From contig LSSN01002765.1 in NCBI GenBank assembly GCA_001970855.1, positions 1 through 29,368 on the forward strand: 29,368 nt of DNA. The letters run 5' to 3'. The DNA is from Smittium culicis (Eukaryota; Kickxellomycota; Harpellomycetes; Harpellales; Legeriomycetaceae). Each line of letters begins with the position of its first letter. Position 1 is the first letter of the stretch. A program made the translations under genes and the position numbers. Positions 11,082-23,430 of this stretch are shown here, piece after piece. A model generated the notes under the pieces. The model had not been told where the DNA came from and ran no database searches. It saw nothing but the letters and a program-made list of their open reading frames with translations.

Positions 11082-14000
11082 CAAATTAAAAACTTAAATT
11101 ATTTTTATTAAGGATACCGAACCTATTATATATAAAATTAATTAATTTAAATAAAAATCATTTAAAATTTTAATCTTTTATATTTTACTTTTAAAAAAAA
11201 TTTTATATTTCATGCACAAATTATCTATTTTATTTCTCTTTACTCTATAACTTCTATTTTAACCAATGTATTTATGGCTTTAAAATTTTTATGAGATTAA
11301 ATCAAAAAAACTAAATAATGAAAATTAAAAAATATTATAATAGCTATATAAAATACCTTTAAAGAATAATTAAGTATTAATTTATGCTATTATCATTATA
11401 TATAACGTTTAAAAAAGAATATAAAATAAAATAATATTGATTTTATAATTAAAATTATTTGAAGCGATAAATAAATTCATAATACAAAGATAGTTATGAG
11501 GCGAAAAAATAGAATTATTAATACCAGAATAAAATTCTATTAAATTTTATTTATTGCTCTAAAGGGTCAATAAATAGCCTATTTTTTCATATTTTATCAC
11601 AGAAATTTGTTAATTATAGACAGAAATATTTCCTCTTTTTCGATTGAAGCTTTAAAAAATAAAGCTAGCATTTAATTTTAAAAACTTTTTAAATATAAAA
11701 TTATTCTAGTGGAAAAAATTAGTAGTTATACATAAAGATTAGACGTATTTCTAATAGTAAATAAGGAAATTCAAATAAAATTTATATCAGCTCTCAAAAG
11801 AAGAGCTTTCTTGGTATATATATAATTATACTAATAATATATAACTAATATCATTTAAAGATAATCATGTGAGTATTAATTTTTAATAAACATAGTTGAA
11901 CAACAATTCATATGAGAATTGTAATTTTATTTGATATTTATTGATATTTTTAAATCTTAATTGCTGAAAAAAAATAGAATTTTCGCTACAGATTTCGAAC
12001 ACATCTGATTCATTCTTACTTTGTGATCTGTAATTTCAATAAAATATAAAACATTTTTTTGTATTATATTTAATGAATAACTATCATTATCATTATTTTT
12101 TTTTTGAACCTAAATAATTTAGAAAATAATTAAATCATTTTATTTTATTCAGGTGAAAAAATTGACATAAAAAATCTAAAAAAGGTTAACTGATATAAAT
12201 TAATCAAAATATGAAAAAATTAAAATATTCCTCAAAGCGGTTCAATTGTTAAATTTTCAGTCTAATTTTATTATAATGTTTAAAATTGCATAAAAAAGTA
12301 AAATTTTTGTTTTATCCAATTAATTTTATTAAAAATATCATTGAATATCATAAAATAAGCAATAAAATATCATTTAATTGAAAATATTTTGCTAATTATG
12401 ATGTTTAACCAAAAAAAAACTTATAAAAAAATAGTCTAACAAATGTTTTATATCCTTTTTAAATTTAAAATATTATATATATTTAATATTATTATATACC
12501 ATGATCAAAAATTCATAATTTATGAAAATCTGAAAAAAATAAAACCAACGTTTCTTTATTTAAAAAAATTTTTTTTTCTAGTGGTTATAAACCAAGAAAT
12601 TTAATTTTTATATATTTATACAATTTTAGCGTATATATCAAATTAAGAATTAAAAATACTATATTTAAATAATAAATTTTCAATAAAACAAATATTTTGA
12701 ATTTAACAGGGTTAATTCAAAGCAATGAGATGGATATCTGTTGTTTATCCGTAATATTCAGTATGATATGAATAGATATTTTTTATTTAAAGCTTTTTTA
12801 TATATCATAAAAATTCTATGGATTCTAAGGTTGGAATATATTATAGATCGATTAACTATAATTCCCTAAATCATAATATATTTTTATATTATTAAGAAAT
12901 ATATTTTACCGATTCAAATACCTATCAAAAATTTTTAATGTGGAAAAATTACCTGAATGTGTATATATAAATGATATTTATTAACTTTAGGATTTGATGT
13001 TTTGTATTATAAATTTTTGAGATAAGCTATTATTTTTATTATGCCAATACTTTTAATAATTAATTAAAAAAATTTATTAGATCATTTTTAATAAATTAAT
13101 GTAAAATAATTAAACAGCTTTTGAAATGATATATTTTTAGACTTTTTTTTCGTTTTAAAGAAGTGGTGTCTAAACAAAAATTGTAATATTATTTATTCGC
13201 AAAAAGGAGTGTAAGTGATAATAATTTTTACCTTTAAAAAATCCTTCACGTAAAAATATACATCTTTCTATCGGCAAATATTAGTAATAACAAAAATTTC
13301 TTATTTTATTCAAATTTTCTTCTAATTATGTCAAATATTTTTTAGTTTTGGTTTAAAATTTTAAAAATGTATAATATCCTTTCCTGGAAGCCGTATATCT
13401 CTGTCTTATATTACATATAAGTAAAATTCTTTTATTTTGTATAGTCACAAGGGTTTAAATCTCGTTTTTTTTCTTTAATTATTTTATTGTATATTTTTTT
13501 TAAAGTTTCATCTATAGTAAAATGATTTTAATATTTGTATAAATTTAAAATTTTTTTAATTTTTTCTGGCTGGTGTATTTATCCTTTAATGCCATATATT
13601 TTTTACCAAAAAAATTGATTGGTTATGGAAAAAATATGCAAATACCTTCATAATAACTGTTACTTTTCTTGATTTATAAACTTTCTAAATGTTTTATAGC
13701 AATAATTAATTCGCTATAGTCCATTTTTTAAATATAAATTTCTTTGATCTATCGAATGTCCCTAGATTCGGCGAAAGTTGAATTTTTTTCAATTTTTCAT
13801 AAATAGTATTTTTAATGATCGCATTAAGTCATTATATATTAATCAAAAGATTTTAGAATTTATGAAACAAGTAGATTAATATCTTTTATTGATGACAAGA
13901 ATAAAAACTAAGTTATAAATTTAAAGGTCAGTGTTTTCACGAAAGGATAAATAAAATAAAGACTAATATTGGACTGAAACTGAAAATAAAATTGAGAATA

Positions 14001-15391
14001 AGACTAAGATAGTGTTTTAGATTTAATAAATAATACACTTAGATTTTTCTGAAAGATGAAATATAAATGATTTTATTCAATAAAAAATGAATAAAAGCAT
14101 TGTTAGTTTTCAAATAATAGCTAAAGAAATATTATGAAATGTTTTATAAGCAATTGAAAATAATCTATGGATAATATTAAATAATTTTAAATAAGGCTAA
14201 ATAGTATTCCTAAATGTTTCATAAAGTTATAGAGTGTTTATGTGTATAAAATACAGTCAGAAATAATAGTTTATGTTATAAAGATCATCCTAATTTTAAT
14301 TATTTCATTTTCAAGAATGGTATATACCCAAAAAAAAGTCTTTTTTTTATTTGATCACTAGTGCTATTGATGCAGGATAAATGATTATTTTATTATCCAA
14401 TACTCCAGATATTATTAAAGGATAATTAATCTGTTACATTATATGTAGAATATATACGCAGGTTTTTTAATTCAAAATACAATTTTATTAAACTTATTAC
14501 GAAAATTAAAACCATAGATCATTTAAATCTGATAAATATTATGAAAGTATGATTCATAAGTAAATTATTTCAGTTTAAAAACTCGTACATAATTTTGAGA
14601 TCATCTAAATTGGTTTTATTGATCAATATTTCTTTCCTCGTTTTATCAATTGATGTATTGTGTACTATGCCAATTTCACGCACATAGAGTTTTTTTTTTC
14701 AAGATAATTAATATTCTAATAGTTTTGTGGAAATTTTTTTGAGTTTTAAGATTACATTTTTTTACATTTCCCTCCATCTGTTACACATTCATTACTGTGT
14801 TTTCCCATTAAATATGTTTGTTTTTTTCTGTAATAAAAAATACAATATTTTACCATTTAAGGTAGCTAAAAATTTATGATATTTTTACAAAAATACACTG
14901 TTGGATTTTATATTTTTAATTTTTAATTTTTTTGAGTAAAATTTTTCCCAAAAATTTAAGTATTCTGGATATTATAAATGATCAGTAATAACGCATTCAT
15001 TTTTATCCAGATTTTTTTTTTTTTTGAAATAAATATTCAAAATAATTTAAATTTCGCAATTTTTTAATATCATCTATTTTCGATAAAATATAACAAAAAT
15101 TATAGATGATCTTGATATAAATAAAAAAAAGTTTATTGTTTATTGTTGCACAAAGCTTAGTATAAATAAATAATATAAAATTAAAAAGCGATTAAAATTA
15201 GATCAAACATCAATTTGATTCATTAAATAGAAATTAGACTCAAAATATAACGATTAGACCTCTTCTAGCGCAATTAGGCTTAATCATTTTAAAAAATATT
15301 ATTTTCGAGGTATTTTAAAACATTCAATATTTTTATAAGATTGTGATCTAATATTTTTGTTGAATTTTTTTGGCTATGTATGACAATTTAA

Positions 15392-15580
15392 CGCTTTCAG
15401 GCGCAGTTGGAGGAGGGGGGGGGGTTGAATTTCCAAAAATTTCGAACCAGCTGAAAAAATGATAAATCTGTAATTTTTATCTAATAATTTATTTTCTAAC
15501 AATTTGAATACATCCAATAAAAAATTATTTGTTGAATTGTGATTTATAAAAAATTATAAGAGTTTTGGCTCTGGAAAGAG
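15392..15580 (+). mobile_element. 189-bp TTAA-type MITE, copy H
   Basis: The element starts after TTAA (15388-15391) with CGCTTTCAGGCGCAGTTGG and ends in GGCTCTGGAAAGAG before CTAA (15581-15584). Its length is exactly the 189 bp of copies A and B. The left end matches the inverted right ends of the copies at 28951-29141 and 29169-29356 (CAG-GCGGCAGTTGG type), and the right end matches their left ends. The interior is more diverged than in the other copies. It contains a run of ten G at 15415-15424, where another copy has GGGGCGG. This is the only confident family member inside the AT desert and its main GC-rich island. Confidence 0.65.
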
Positions 15581-16587
15581 CTAAAAATAGCCTAAGTACT
15601 CAGAAAGAGCAAAATTACATGTAAATTGCAAGAGATTTCCTCTTTTCAGGTATTTTTGGATTTTTTTTGATAAAAAAATAGCCAATAAATTAATAAATTA
15701 ATTGATGTAGAATAATTAAATATTACTGAACGTGGAATTTTATTCACCCAATAATAAATGGTTGCATATGGTTTGCAGAATCATTACTTATGTTTCAATG
15801 TGTTGACGCCAGAAAGTAAAAATATATTTTAATAAATACTAAATTATTAATATTGATATTTTATTGGATAAAACTAGTAGTTCATAAAAAGCAAACGATT
15901 ACTCCATTGATACTCTATTACATATTTTTATTATTGATCAATGGTAGTAGATACAATATAATTATTTTCAACTCCATAAACTGAGATGCTTCTTTTTAAA
16001 AATTTTTAATGTTAATAGAAATGGAGTTTTTTTTATTTAACAGTACTTTTATTTATCGCAGTAAAAAGTCTGATGATCCTCCAAAATAAAAGAAGAAATA
16101 TCGCTATTTTTATATTCTAATCTCTATATTATTAAATGAAAATTCTAACTGATATTGAAATTATAAGTTATGAATTAAGTTAAAAAATCGTTAAATACTA
16201 TAATTATTTCCATTGTATATATTGTAAAGGAAGATGAGATATAATTAAATATTCTTTTATAGTGCGAGTTAAATTCAACCTATTTGCAAAATATTAATAA
16301 AAATGAAAGCCTTTGTAAAATTTTAAAACTGAAAACTTTTTTTGGAATATTGATACATAACTTTCTTTGTAGTAAATGAATATTAATAGCTGTCTTTATA
16401 TATAAATAATAAGTTATATTTATTCAAAAGCACAAAAATCATTTTTTTATTGTTTATATAATTGTTAGAAAATATAAATCCCAAAAAAAAAAGTTAATTT
16501 TCCTTTGAATCCTTCATTCAGAAACTCGTAAGTACTTTTCGGTGCCTTTACAAACTTATAGTTATAGGTACTTTTATCAGAATTGAC

Positions 16588-16605
16588 TTAACCCTTTCAG
16601 GTACA
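16588..16605 (+). mobile_element. Solo MITE left end, possible truncated copy
   Basis: TTAACCCTTTCAGG occurs here, identical in its first part to the left ends of the full family members. No matching right end is visible at the expected distance of about 189 bp, so this may be a truncated copy or chance. Confidence 0.3.
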
Positions 16606-18511
16606 AAAATTAAACAAAAAAGTATGCTTTAACACTCTATTGCTCATTGATTTAGACAATAGATAATTATTATAAAAATATGAATTTATATAAATGGCCA
16701 TTATAGGGTAAAAATCACACTTTTCCAATAATAATTAACCTCTAAAAACGATAGAATATGTTTGAACAGAAGCTTTATCAGGATTTAGCTTTTCAAATAG
16801 ATTAGTTATAATTTTAAAAAATCACAAAAAAATTCAAATAATCAGTATAATTACTTGAAAAAAATTCTTTTTTTCCTCCTTTGCCTAAATTTAGCCCCTT
16901 AAGTTAAAAATACCCTTATTGAAAGTTATTGGTATACTTAACCAATCATTTCAAGCATAATTATATACTTATTTTAGAAATATTATTATATGACAAAGAG
17001 TGGTATTTTAATTTTTTTTGGAGCTGTAGGCAAAAGAAAAATATTTTCATTGTGGATTTTTCTCTACAGAATTCGTTAAGCTATTAATTTAGTCAAAAAA
17101 AAATCTAAATATAAATCGTTGAAATTTTGGTCTACATCAAGGATTTATATGGATTGCTGAAAATGTTTCACCATTTCTAATAGTGATTTTTTTTAAATAT
17201 TAAATTTTTTACATACGTATTATCGGCATAAACAACACATAAATCTTCATCTAAGTCAGAAAAATTCCAAAAAAATTTCACAAGTTGAAATGTGAAAATA
17301 TATTTAATAAATTTTTAAGATTAATTTATAATAATTTATACCAGTTTTAAATTTAAGAGTCAAAAGCGATTAGTAAAAGCGAAAAACTTAATTTAAATAA
17401 AAAAAACCAAATTTTTGACTAGTATTTTTTTTTTTTTTTTATAAAACTAAACAAAAAGGTATTAATTATTTCATAGTTAGTAATTTGTTTGAGAATCATT
17501 GTTCAAATTCATAATGAATGTATAAATATGTATAAATGTGATATGCTTAGGTTGAAAAGTGTCATTTTTCACTGGAATATGATTTTTTAAATAATAAATC
17601 TCCTGAAAAATTGTAATAGATATTTAATTCGGTTAAATTATATCCCAAATATATTTGCTGCAAAAGAAAATTTTGAAAACGAAGGAAAATATTAACAAAT
17701 AAATGTATGAACCTTAAAACAAGGAAATATAATAATTCAAAAATATAAAGTTTAATAATAGAAAAAATTTTGGAACAGAAAAGTGCCAAACTGGAGCGTT
17801 AAAGCAAAAAAAAATACGCGTCTCCACTCAAAATATCAGATTGAAAATATATACTTGGTATTTAGTAGTACACATTTTATGAGTTAGTAGTAATTATAAT
17901 AATAGTAGGTCAAAAAATGTGCGAACCCGGGTCATTGAAACAATAATTTTAACCAATCATATTCAAATTATCTTTTACAATGTATTATTTTCAAATTTAT
18001 ATTGTATTTATTTTTTAAATTTACTATTGTATATTTTTATTTAATATTAATTTTATGATTTAATTGTTAATTTAATTATCTATTCCTATATATAGCAATT
18101 TCATTAATTCTAGGAATTGATTTACTTTACAAAAAAAATAACTTTAATACTATAATATTATCTTTTAAAAATTTACAGCTATACATTTCATGAATATCAT
18201 TATACTTTCTAAAGTGTCTACTTTTTGATTTTTGCATTATGATTTGATATTTATACCATCAGAATTTTTCCATAAAAAAATTTCTGGCCTAACTTTTTTA
18301 TTTTTTGAATTTCTATTGAGTATTCCAATAAATACTTGATTTTCTTGATTTTAAAAATAGAGCAAAAAAGAAATAAAATTAAAGTGAATAAAGTTTCAAA
18401 ATTAATAACAAAAAATATTTTTAGTAGGATTTTTTTTGAACTACCTTTCGCTATTTCAAAGTCATAAAAAGGATAAATGTGACCTATTTTCCCCGAAAGG
18501 GGTAAGAGTAA

Positions 18512-18523
18512 GGGGGGGGGGGG
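18512..18523 (+). repeat. G12 homopolymer
   Basis: Twelve consecutive G, in DNA that is otherwise nearly free of G and C. Just upstream, 18491-18501 reads CCCCGAAAGGG followed by GTAA, which is similar to an inverted MITE terminus, but no partner end could be placed. Confidence 0.85.
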
Positions 18524-19543
18524 ATTATACATAAAGTAATTTTTGGAGTAAAATAATTAAAATAACGCGGATGGCTATTTTCAACTCAGATTGATATTGC
18601 TTATTATAAATAGTTTTACGTTTTTAAAAAAACGAATTCTTAATAAAAAATTATTATTAGTAATATTAAATTGTGGTATTTAATACAATTCAAACATAAT
18701 ATTCTTGCTGCTTTATAAATTCAATAGAATAAATTATTATTCACCTGGAAAAAAAAAAGCCCATATGCTTCTCAAAAAATCATATGATTAATGCACAATA
18801 ATTTATTAACTAAATAGAGCCAAATATAAAACGGATTTCTCGGAAAAAACAATAATATCATTTAATTCTAGTATATTTGAAGAATATAATCGGAATATCA
18901 AAAAAATTTTTAACTATGCACTATTTGGTGATGGTATTAATTTATTCTTGTTTGAGCTATTTTATAAATATAATAGCTACGAGTAAAATTCAATTTTTAG
19001 AATGATTTTATATAGACTATACATATTCGATTTTTAAGCTCAATTTTAATTAATATGGTCAGTATTTTGGAATTTAGCTTTGTTTTTTTTGACATTTTTA
19101 GGTGCAGCAAATAAGTTTTAGATTGATGAATAAAAAGGAGCAAAAATATATATAACAAAGAGTAGAGTAAGTGATCTAGACACGAAATTGTATCATCTAT
19201 CAAATATTTAAACCAAGATGAAAAAAAGTCTAATTTATCTAATCAAAAAATTTTAAAGGTAATCGAGGAATAGATGTACAGATTAAAAAAAAAAAAGATA
19301 TAAAAGCTAATAAGTACTAAATAATGCAGATATTGGGATCTACAGCAGTTTCGTTTTATTATTGAAAATGTTTTGATGGAATGGGACTAAAAAAGTATCA
19401 AATGTATTTAAATGAAAGGAATTTCTGCTTCTTGTGTTTTAAAAGTATCGAGCAAAATTTGAATTCGTGTAGATTTATCTTGAATAATAAAATCATCTTT
19501 TCCTAAAAAAAACGAAAGTTTAAAATATAACCGGGAAAAAAAA

Positions 19544-19928
19544 ATGTCAAAAACTATTGCAAGCATCGTTCTTTTGGTCGCCGGTCTCTCGCAACTGCTC
19601 TCAGTAGTTAACGCATCCAGAACAGCAAACATTAAACTTTTCCAAAACACCAACCAATCACTTCAATTTTACAGTGGTGACTACGCTTACAACAACCGCT
19701 GATGCAAAATCAATGGTTATCTCCTTTGTAAAGAAAAGCACAATGCTCAGATTCAATGGTCCGGACTGTAAAGGGAAAAGGAAGAGATCCGTCATCAGAG
19801 ACACTAAAACAGTTTCAGACATCGCTGCCAAGTATGGAAACACAGGCATCTCTTTTGCCATTACCCTCTACAATCCAGATGATCTTGAATTAATCTTACC
19901 TACTTTCGGATATTTGAACATGGCATAG
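19544..19928 (+). CDS. Small secreted protein, beta-gamma-crystallin-like, with internal +1 frame break
   Basis: The gene is unlike its surroundings in base composition. The first frame starts at an ATG after an A-run (19544) and codes 52 residues, then meets TGA at 19700-19702. The second frame is open from 19608 and ends with TAG at 19926-19928; reading it from 19701 gives 75 more residues, about 127 in all. The first part begins with a signal peptide (MSK, a hydrophobic core TIASIVLLVAGLSQLL, likely cleavage after VNA at residue 24). The mature part shows three similar strand motifs: NIKLFQNTN (29-37), TMLRFNGPDCKGK (66-78) and ITLYNPDD (106-113). The first two are followed by matching ends, SMVISF and NTGISF. 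That spacing recalls double Greek-key beta-gamma-crystallin domains of small secreted proteins. The fold is inference; the signal peptide is clear. No intron with GT and AG restores the frame without deleting these motifs, so the break is a real mutation, a sequencing error or recoding. A pseudogene is possible. Confidence 0.5.
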
Positions 19929-21733
19929 AAAGTCTGCTTGAGCTTATCTAGACTCTGAAAAGCGCACATATTTAAATAGACCTGATAAGGGAGGCGCCGT
20001 TTTCAGACAAGATAGATCTAGTTTTTTTTTATTTATTTGCACAAAAAAAATATATGCGTTTGTCATAAACCATTGTTCTAACTACCAATTCCCCAACTTG
20101 ATCCACAATCAACCCCATTGTCTCACCTCATTCATACCATTGGTCAACGAGTACTCCTCCTCATTCCTACTATATTTAGTCATTTAATATATAAAGACAG
20201 TATAATCCTTACCATGATGGATTATGCTGTTCAACAACAAATCATAATTCTAGTCTAGTTTTAATTCCTTCTTTTTATACGAAATCTCACTATAAATAAA
20301 CTAATTATCTTTAAGCTTTCAACGTCATTAATAGCAACCCTGAAAGCGTTGTTTATTTTAAGATTTCATAAGCGTATAAAAAAATTTATGCAAAATAAAA
20401 CATTATACTATTAATATTTGGGTTTTACGGGGCTTTAAATTAATTGTAAAAAATTTTTAAAAAAAAGACTAAAAAGTATACATATTATTCATTCAAAGCC
20501 TAGAAAAATGCGAAGGAATGTCATTAATTTGATATATAGCGAACAGCTTGAAGTTATTTCAACTAGCTGCTATAATATATTTTTTTCTAGCAAATAAATA
20601 AAATTGAATCATTATTCTCTCTTTTTTTTAAATATTATTAGTACGCTGGTAAATCAATACAGTAAGCAAAATTAATTAATAGCTGTTATCTTGTAATAAT
20701 TGTTTTTAATATACAGCTAAAACACTACTCTTTGTATTAAAAGAAAAAAAGAAAAGAATTGAATTTACAGATAAACTAAAAAATTACTTGTTAAAGAGCA
20801 ATCTAATCATAGTGAATATTATACTACACCCGTAATATCGCTAATTCTTTTGAGAATTGTTAAATAGTTTTGAGTTATTTTTGAGCTATTTTTTCTATTT
20901 CATCGAGATTTGAATTGCTGGAATGAAAGCAGGACCATTTGATTTACATTTTCTAAAATTCAAAATGCGGCCCTTAATTGCAATTCAAACTCCGTTTTTC
21001 AAAAAAAAAAAAATAAACAGCTGGATACTCGGTCAAATTATAAGAGAGCTGGGTAATTTTGATTTAATATTGATAAGCCTAAAGTTAAATATATTTGTAA
21101 AGAGTATATATTTTCCACCATAAAAATCAAACACTTTAAAATTACTGATATTTTCTTGAAATGGCAATTTAAATTTAAATGCTCACATAGTTCAGGCATC
21201 AAAAATTATCCTACTCTTTCAAAAAAATTTTCCTTTAGCAGTAAGTTGTATACTTTATTGATTTTTTCCCTATAAATTGACAAGTCTATTGTCGAAATTA
21301 CACGAATATTCGGAAAAGTGTTTATTTTTTAAACAACCCTTGTTTTTTTATTTTTATTTTTTGAACTAAAGCTTGAAAATGACAAATTATTATTGAACTT
21401 TGTAAAATCATTAGTTTACGAGTAATAGAGTGTTCTTTAATATATACACATTTCTTAATATTTTAAAACTTTTCTTTTACAAATATTTGTAATATAAATC
21501 ACTTGAAAAAATGAGAAGATTTTAAAGAATTGGCGTTTATTTTTATAATTATTTTTTAAAGAGGCTAGTATAAAAAAAAAGAGAAATAACAAACTACAGA
21601 AATAAAGTTACTATTTTATAAATAAGAGAAGGAAATAACAGATTTGTGGGGCTAAAGGGTGAGATGGGTATGGTTATTAATAAGAGAAAGGCAGGATAAG
21701 AGCTAGTTTGAAAAAAACCTTGAAAATGGTTGA
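19929..21733. other. Convergent intergenic region
   Basis: This lies between the 3' ends of the secreted-protein gene (+) and the FHA-RING gene (-), so it holds both 3' untranslated regions. There is a short plus frame of 66 residues at 20923-21123 with no features beyond a KKKK run made by an A-run; I do not consider it a gene. A TGAAAGCG word at 20341-20348 resembles a MITE end but has no partner. Nothing else was recognised. Confidence 0.4.
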
Positions 21734-23430
21734 TTAAGCGTGGCTACCGCTTTCATTTTGGTCTTGGTGATTGTTTGTTGTTTGGATATTGTTAATTATT
21801 GATTGATGATGGTGACTAATACAGTCATCACGTTCACCGTTTAATAAATTATTAGATTCAGAGATGGATAAAATATTGGCAGAAGGGATACTTCCCACAG
21901 GAGTGGAAGTGACAGATTGGTCAATATTCAAGTTGTTTATAGTTGAAATAGGAGTGCTTGAGCCATTTTGAGATGCTATTGTAGTAGCTGTAGTCTCTGA
22001 AGTTGTATTATGAGTGTCAGATCTTGAGGGAGTGGAAGGCTGAACAATTGGTTGTTGTTGGGCGTGATCGATGTTGAGGCTTCTATTAGAAGAGTTAGTA
22101 CTTAGTGGTAGATCAGCATAGCTGTCAGAAGCATTGGTACTAGTTTCGTAGTTGGGATTATTATCGACAGTTGGATGATCCAGCTCATTTCGGAACTCTT
22201 GAATGGAGTTAGAGATGTGTTCAGATACTATATTATTCGAGGGCGAGTCAATTTGTTGAGGGGTTTGGGTATTTTGAGGGTTATTAGATAAGCCATTGAG
22301 GGTATTTGAGAATTGGGATTGAACAATTTGTATTGCTACGGGTAATTGATTAGTAATTTCAGATATTTTTCCTTCGTTTGATTGTGAGGGATTTTGAATT
22401 TGGCTAATATCATTCTCGTTTGGGGCTAAATTAGAATCGACTTCTTCATCTTCATCGTCATCAACCAATTCGTCATCACTAACGCTAGCTTCTAAATCAG
22501 CGTAAGTTCTGCATAACGGGCAACTAAATCCAGAGGAAGTAAATAGCAACTGTTTAACGCATTTGAAGTGGAAACAGTGAGAACAAGGGGAAACGAAAAG
22601 AGCTTGAAAAGCGAGCATATTGTATAAACAAATGCAGCATTCGGTGTTTTCGTTATTATTAGATTTAGTTTGCTCAACTTCGTAGTAGGAGTTTTGGATA
22701 TTTTTAAGAATTTGTTTTCTATATTTTTTATGAAAAGTAAAATAAATGTAGAAAAAGGTTGTTATTATGAGAAGGAATTGTGGAAAAGTAAAATGAAAAT
22801 AAGGGATGAGGGGAAAGGGTACCTAAAGTTGTTTCCTTTTGTTCGTTGCCATTTTCTATTGATTTCTACTCTAATTTTAACGCATTTATAAATATCCAAG
22901 GTTCCACCTTGATAATCAACACCGAGTTGTAAAATATCACCGTCTTTGATTGGGAAAGGAACGCTTTCAACGCCAGGTGGAGATAGACGCATACTATTAA
23001 GGAAGGTGCCACTTGAAGATTTGGTGTCTCTAATAAAGAAGGAGCCGTCTTGGGTCCATATTTCAGCATGACTTCTGCTGACAACCTTGCTTTTGAAAGC
23101 AATTCTGGTCTGCTGATTGCTGACTTTGTCAGTGAATCTGCCGACTTTGATGATGATGTTTTCAGGGACTTGGCGGTCGATAACGTCAAAATATAGGCAA
23201 TGGCGAACATCAACAATGTGTGGAGCGATGCGGATGTGAGGGATTTGTTTAGAAGATTTTTTGGAGCTAGAATTAGAGGTATGGGTTTCAGATGGAGACA
23301 ATGGATTTGGGTCATCTAGATTTGCAGAAGCAGTTTGTGAGCGAATGGATGGGGCAGCACTTCCTCGATCCTGAAGATTTCTATCTGGATTTGGAGAGGA
23401 GCCATCCTCAGCAGGGTTTAAAAAAAACAT
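21734..23430 (-). CDS. FHA-RING E3 ubiquitin ligase, Dma1/Chf1/CHFR type, two exons
   Basis: The spliced product is 530 residues: exon 1 at 23430-22823, exon 2 at 22718-21734. The first in-frame ATG after an upstream TAA is used. Residues 1-65 are Ser/Pro/Asn-rich. An FHA domain spans about 72-185, with the phosphothreonine-binding signature intact: G97-R98, S118-R119-S120-H121, and SSSGTFLN ending in N145. A RING-H2 domain follows at 230-272: C230, C233, C248, H250, H253, C256, C269, C272. An acidic patch (284-298) and a tail of about 230 residues rich in S, N, T and Q come next. Proteins of this type (Dma1 of fission yeast, Dma1/Dma2 of budding yeast, CHFR and RNF8 in animals) bind phosphorylated partners through FHA and ubiquitinate them in mitotic-exit and spindle checkpoints. 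The tail after the RING is unusually long compared with fission-yeast Dma1. The family assignment is firm; one-to-one orthology is inferred. Confidence 0.9.
22719..22822 (-). other. Spliceosomal intron in the FHA-RING gene
   Basis: A 104-bp intron begins GTACCC (first base 22822) and ends ATAG (last base 22719) on the minus strand. It splits an arginine codon (AG/A), joining NNF-R-KQILKNIQ in frame. Unspliced, the FHA frame would run into TAA at 22765-22767, and the RING would lose its first two cysteines. The intron sits in the linker between the FHA and RING domains. Confidence 0.85.

Larger units (their letters stand above)
5000..15387. other. Extremely AT-rich gene desert, left part
   Basis: Over 10 kb of DNA is composed almost wholly of A and T with short homopolymer and TA/TAA runs. 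The few open frames (for example 8071-8292 on minus, 8505-8711 on plus) code only F, I, L, N, Y and K-rich strings typical of chance translation of AT DNA. No mitochondrial gene, rRNA or tRNA was recognised, so a transferred mitochondrial piece is not supported. It resembles AT isochores of fungal genomes, which form from decayed or mutated transposons or from centromeric or other silent regions; which of these applies cannot be told from the sequence. Confidence 0.6.
15585..19400. other. Extremely AT-rich gene desert, right part
   Basis: Same composition as the left part of the desert. It carries a lone MITE-like end at 16588-16605, a run of twelve G at 18512-18523, and only chance open frames. 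One of these, at 18251-18532 on the minus strand, starts with prolines made by the G run and is not considered a gene. No RNA gene is supported. Confidence 0.55.

Noticed and set aside
17905..17970. tRNA-like stretch on the minus strand (GACCCGGGTTCGCAC with an upstream TGGTTA word)
   Set aside because: The T-stem does not pair, the distance between the A-box-like and B-box-like words is too short, and no acceptor stem can be formed. At most a decayed relic.
18491..18501. Possible inverted MITE end (CCCCGAAAGGG followed by GTAA)
   Set aside because: No partner terminus or family core at 180-215 bp to the left; kept only as a note.
18251..18532. 93-residue minus-strand frame beginning MYNPPPPLLL
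   Set aside because: The prolines come from the G12 run and the rest is F/I/L/K-rich chance translation of AT DNA; no start context or domain.
5000..19400. Transferred mitochondrial DNA as explanation of the AT desert
   Set aside because: No mitochondrial protein, rRNA or tRNA segment is recognisable in any frame.
19674..19800. An intron in the secreted-protein gene as the cause of the frame change
   Set aside because: The only phase-compatible GT-AG pairs in the range end near 19800 and would delete the repeated motifs that show the two halves belong together.
19408..19861. Minus-strand frames opposite the secreted-protein gene (19408-19653 and 19658-19861)
   Set aside because: They are antisense to a frame with a clear signal peptide and have no features of their own.
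20311..20348. Possible MITE end (CCTGAAAGCG followed by TTGT)
   Set aside because: No matching left terminus near 20160 and no core similarity in between.
20923..21123. 66-residue plus-strand frame
   Set aside because: Short, no domain, KKKK from an A-run and no coding-like composition beyond its surroundings.
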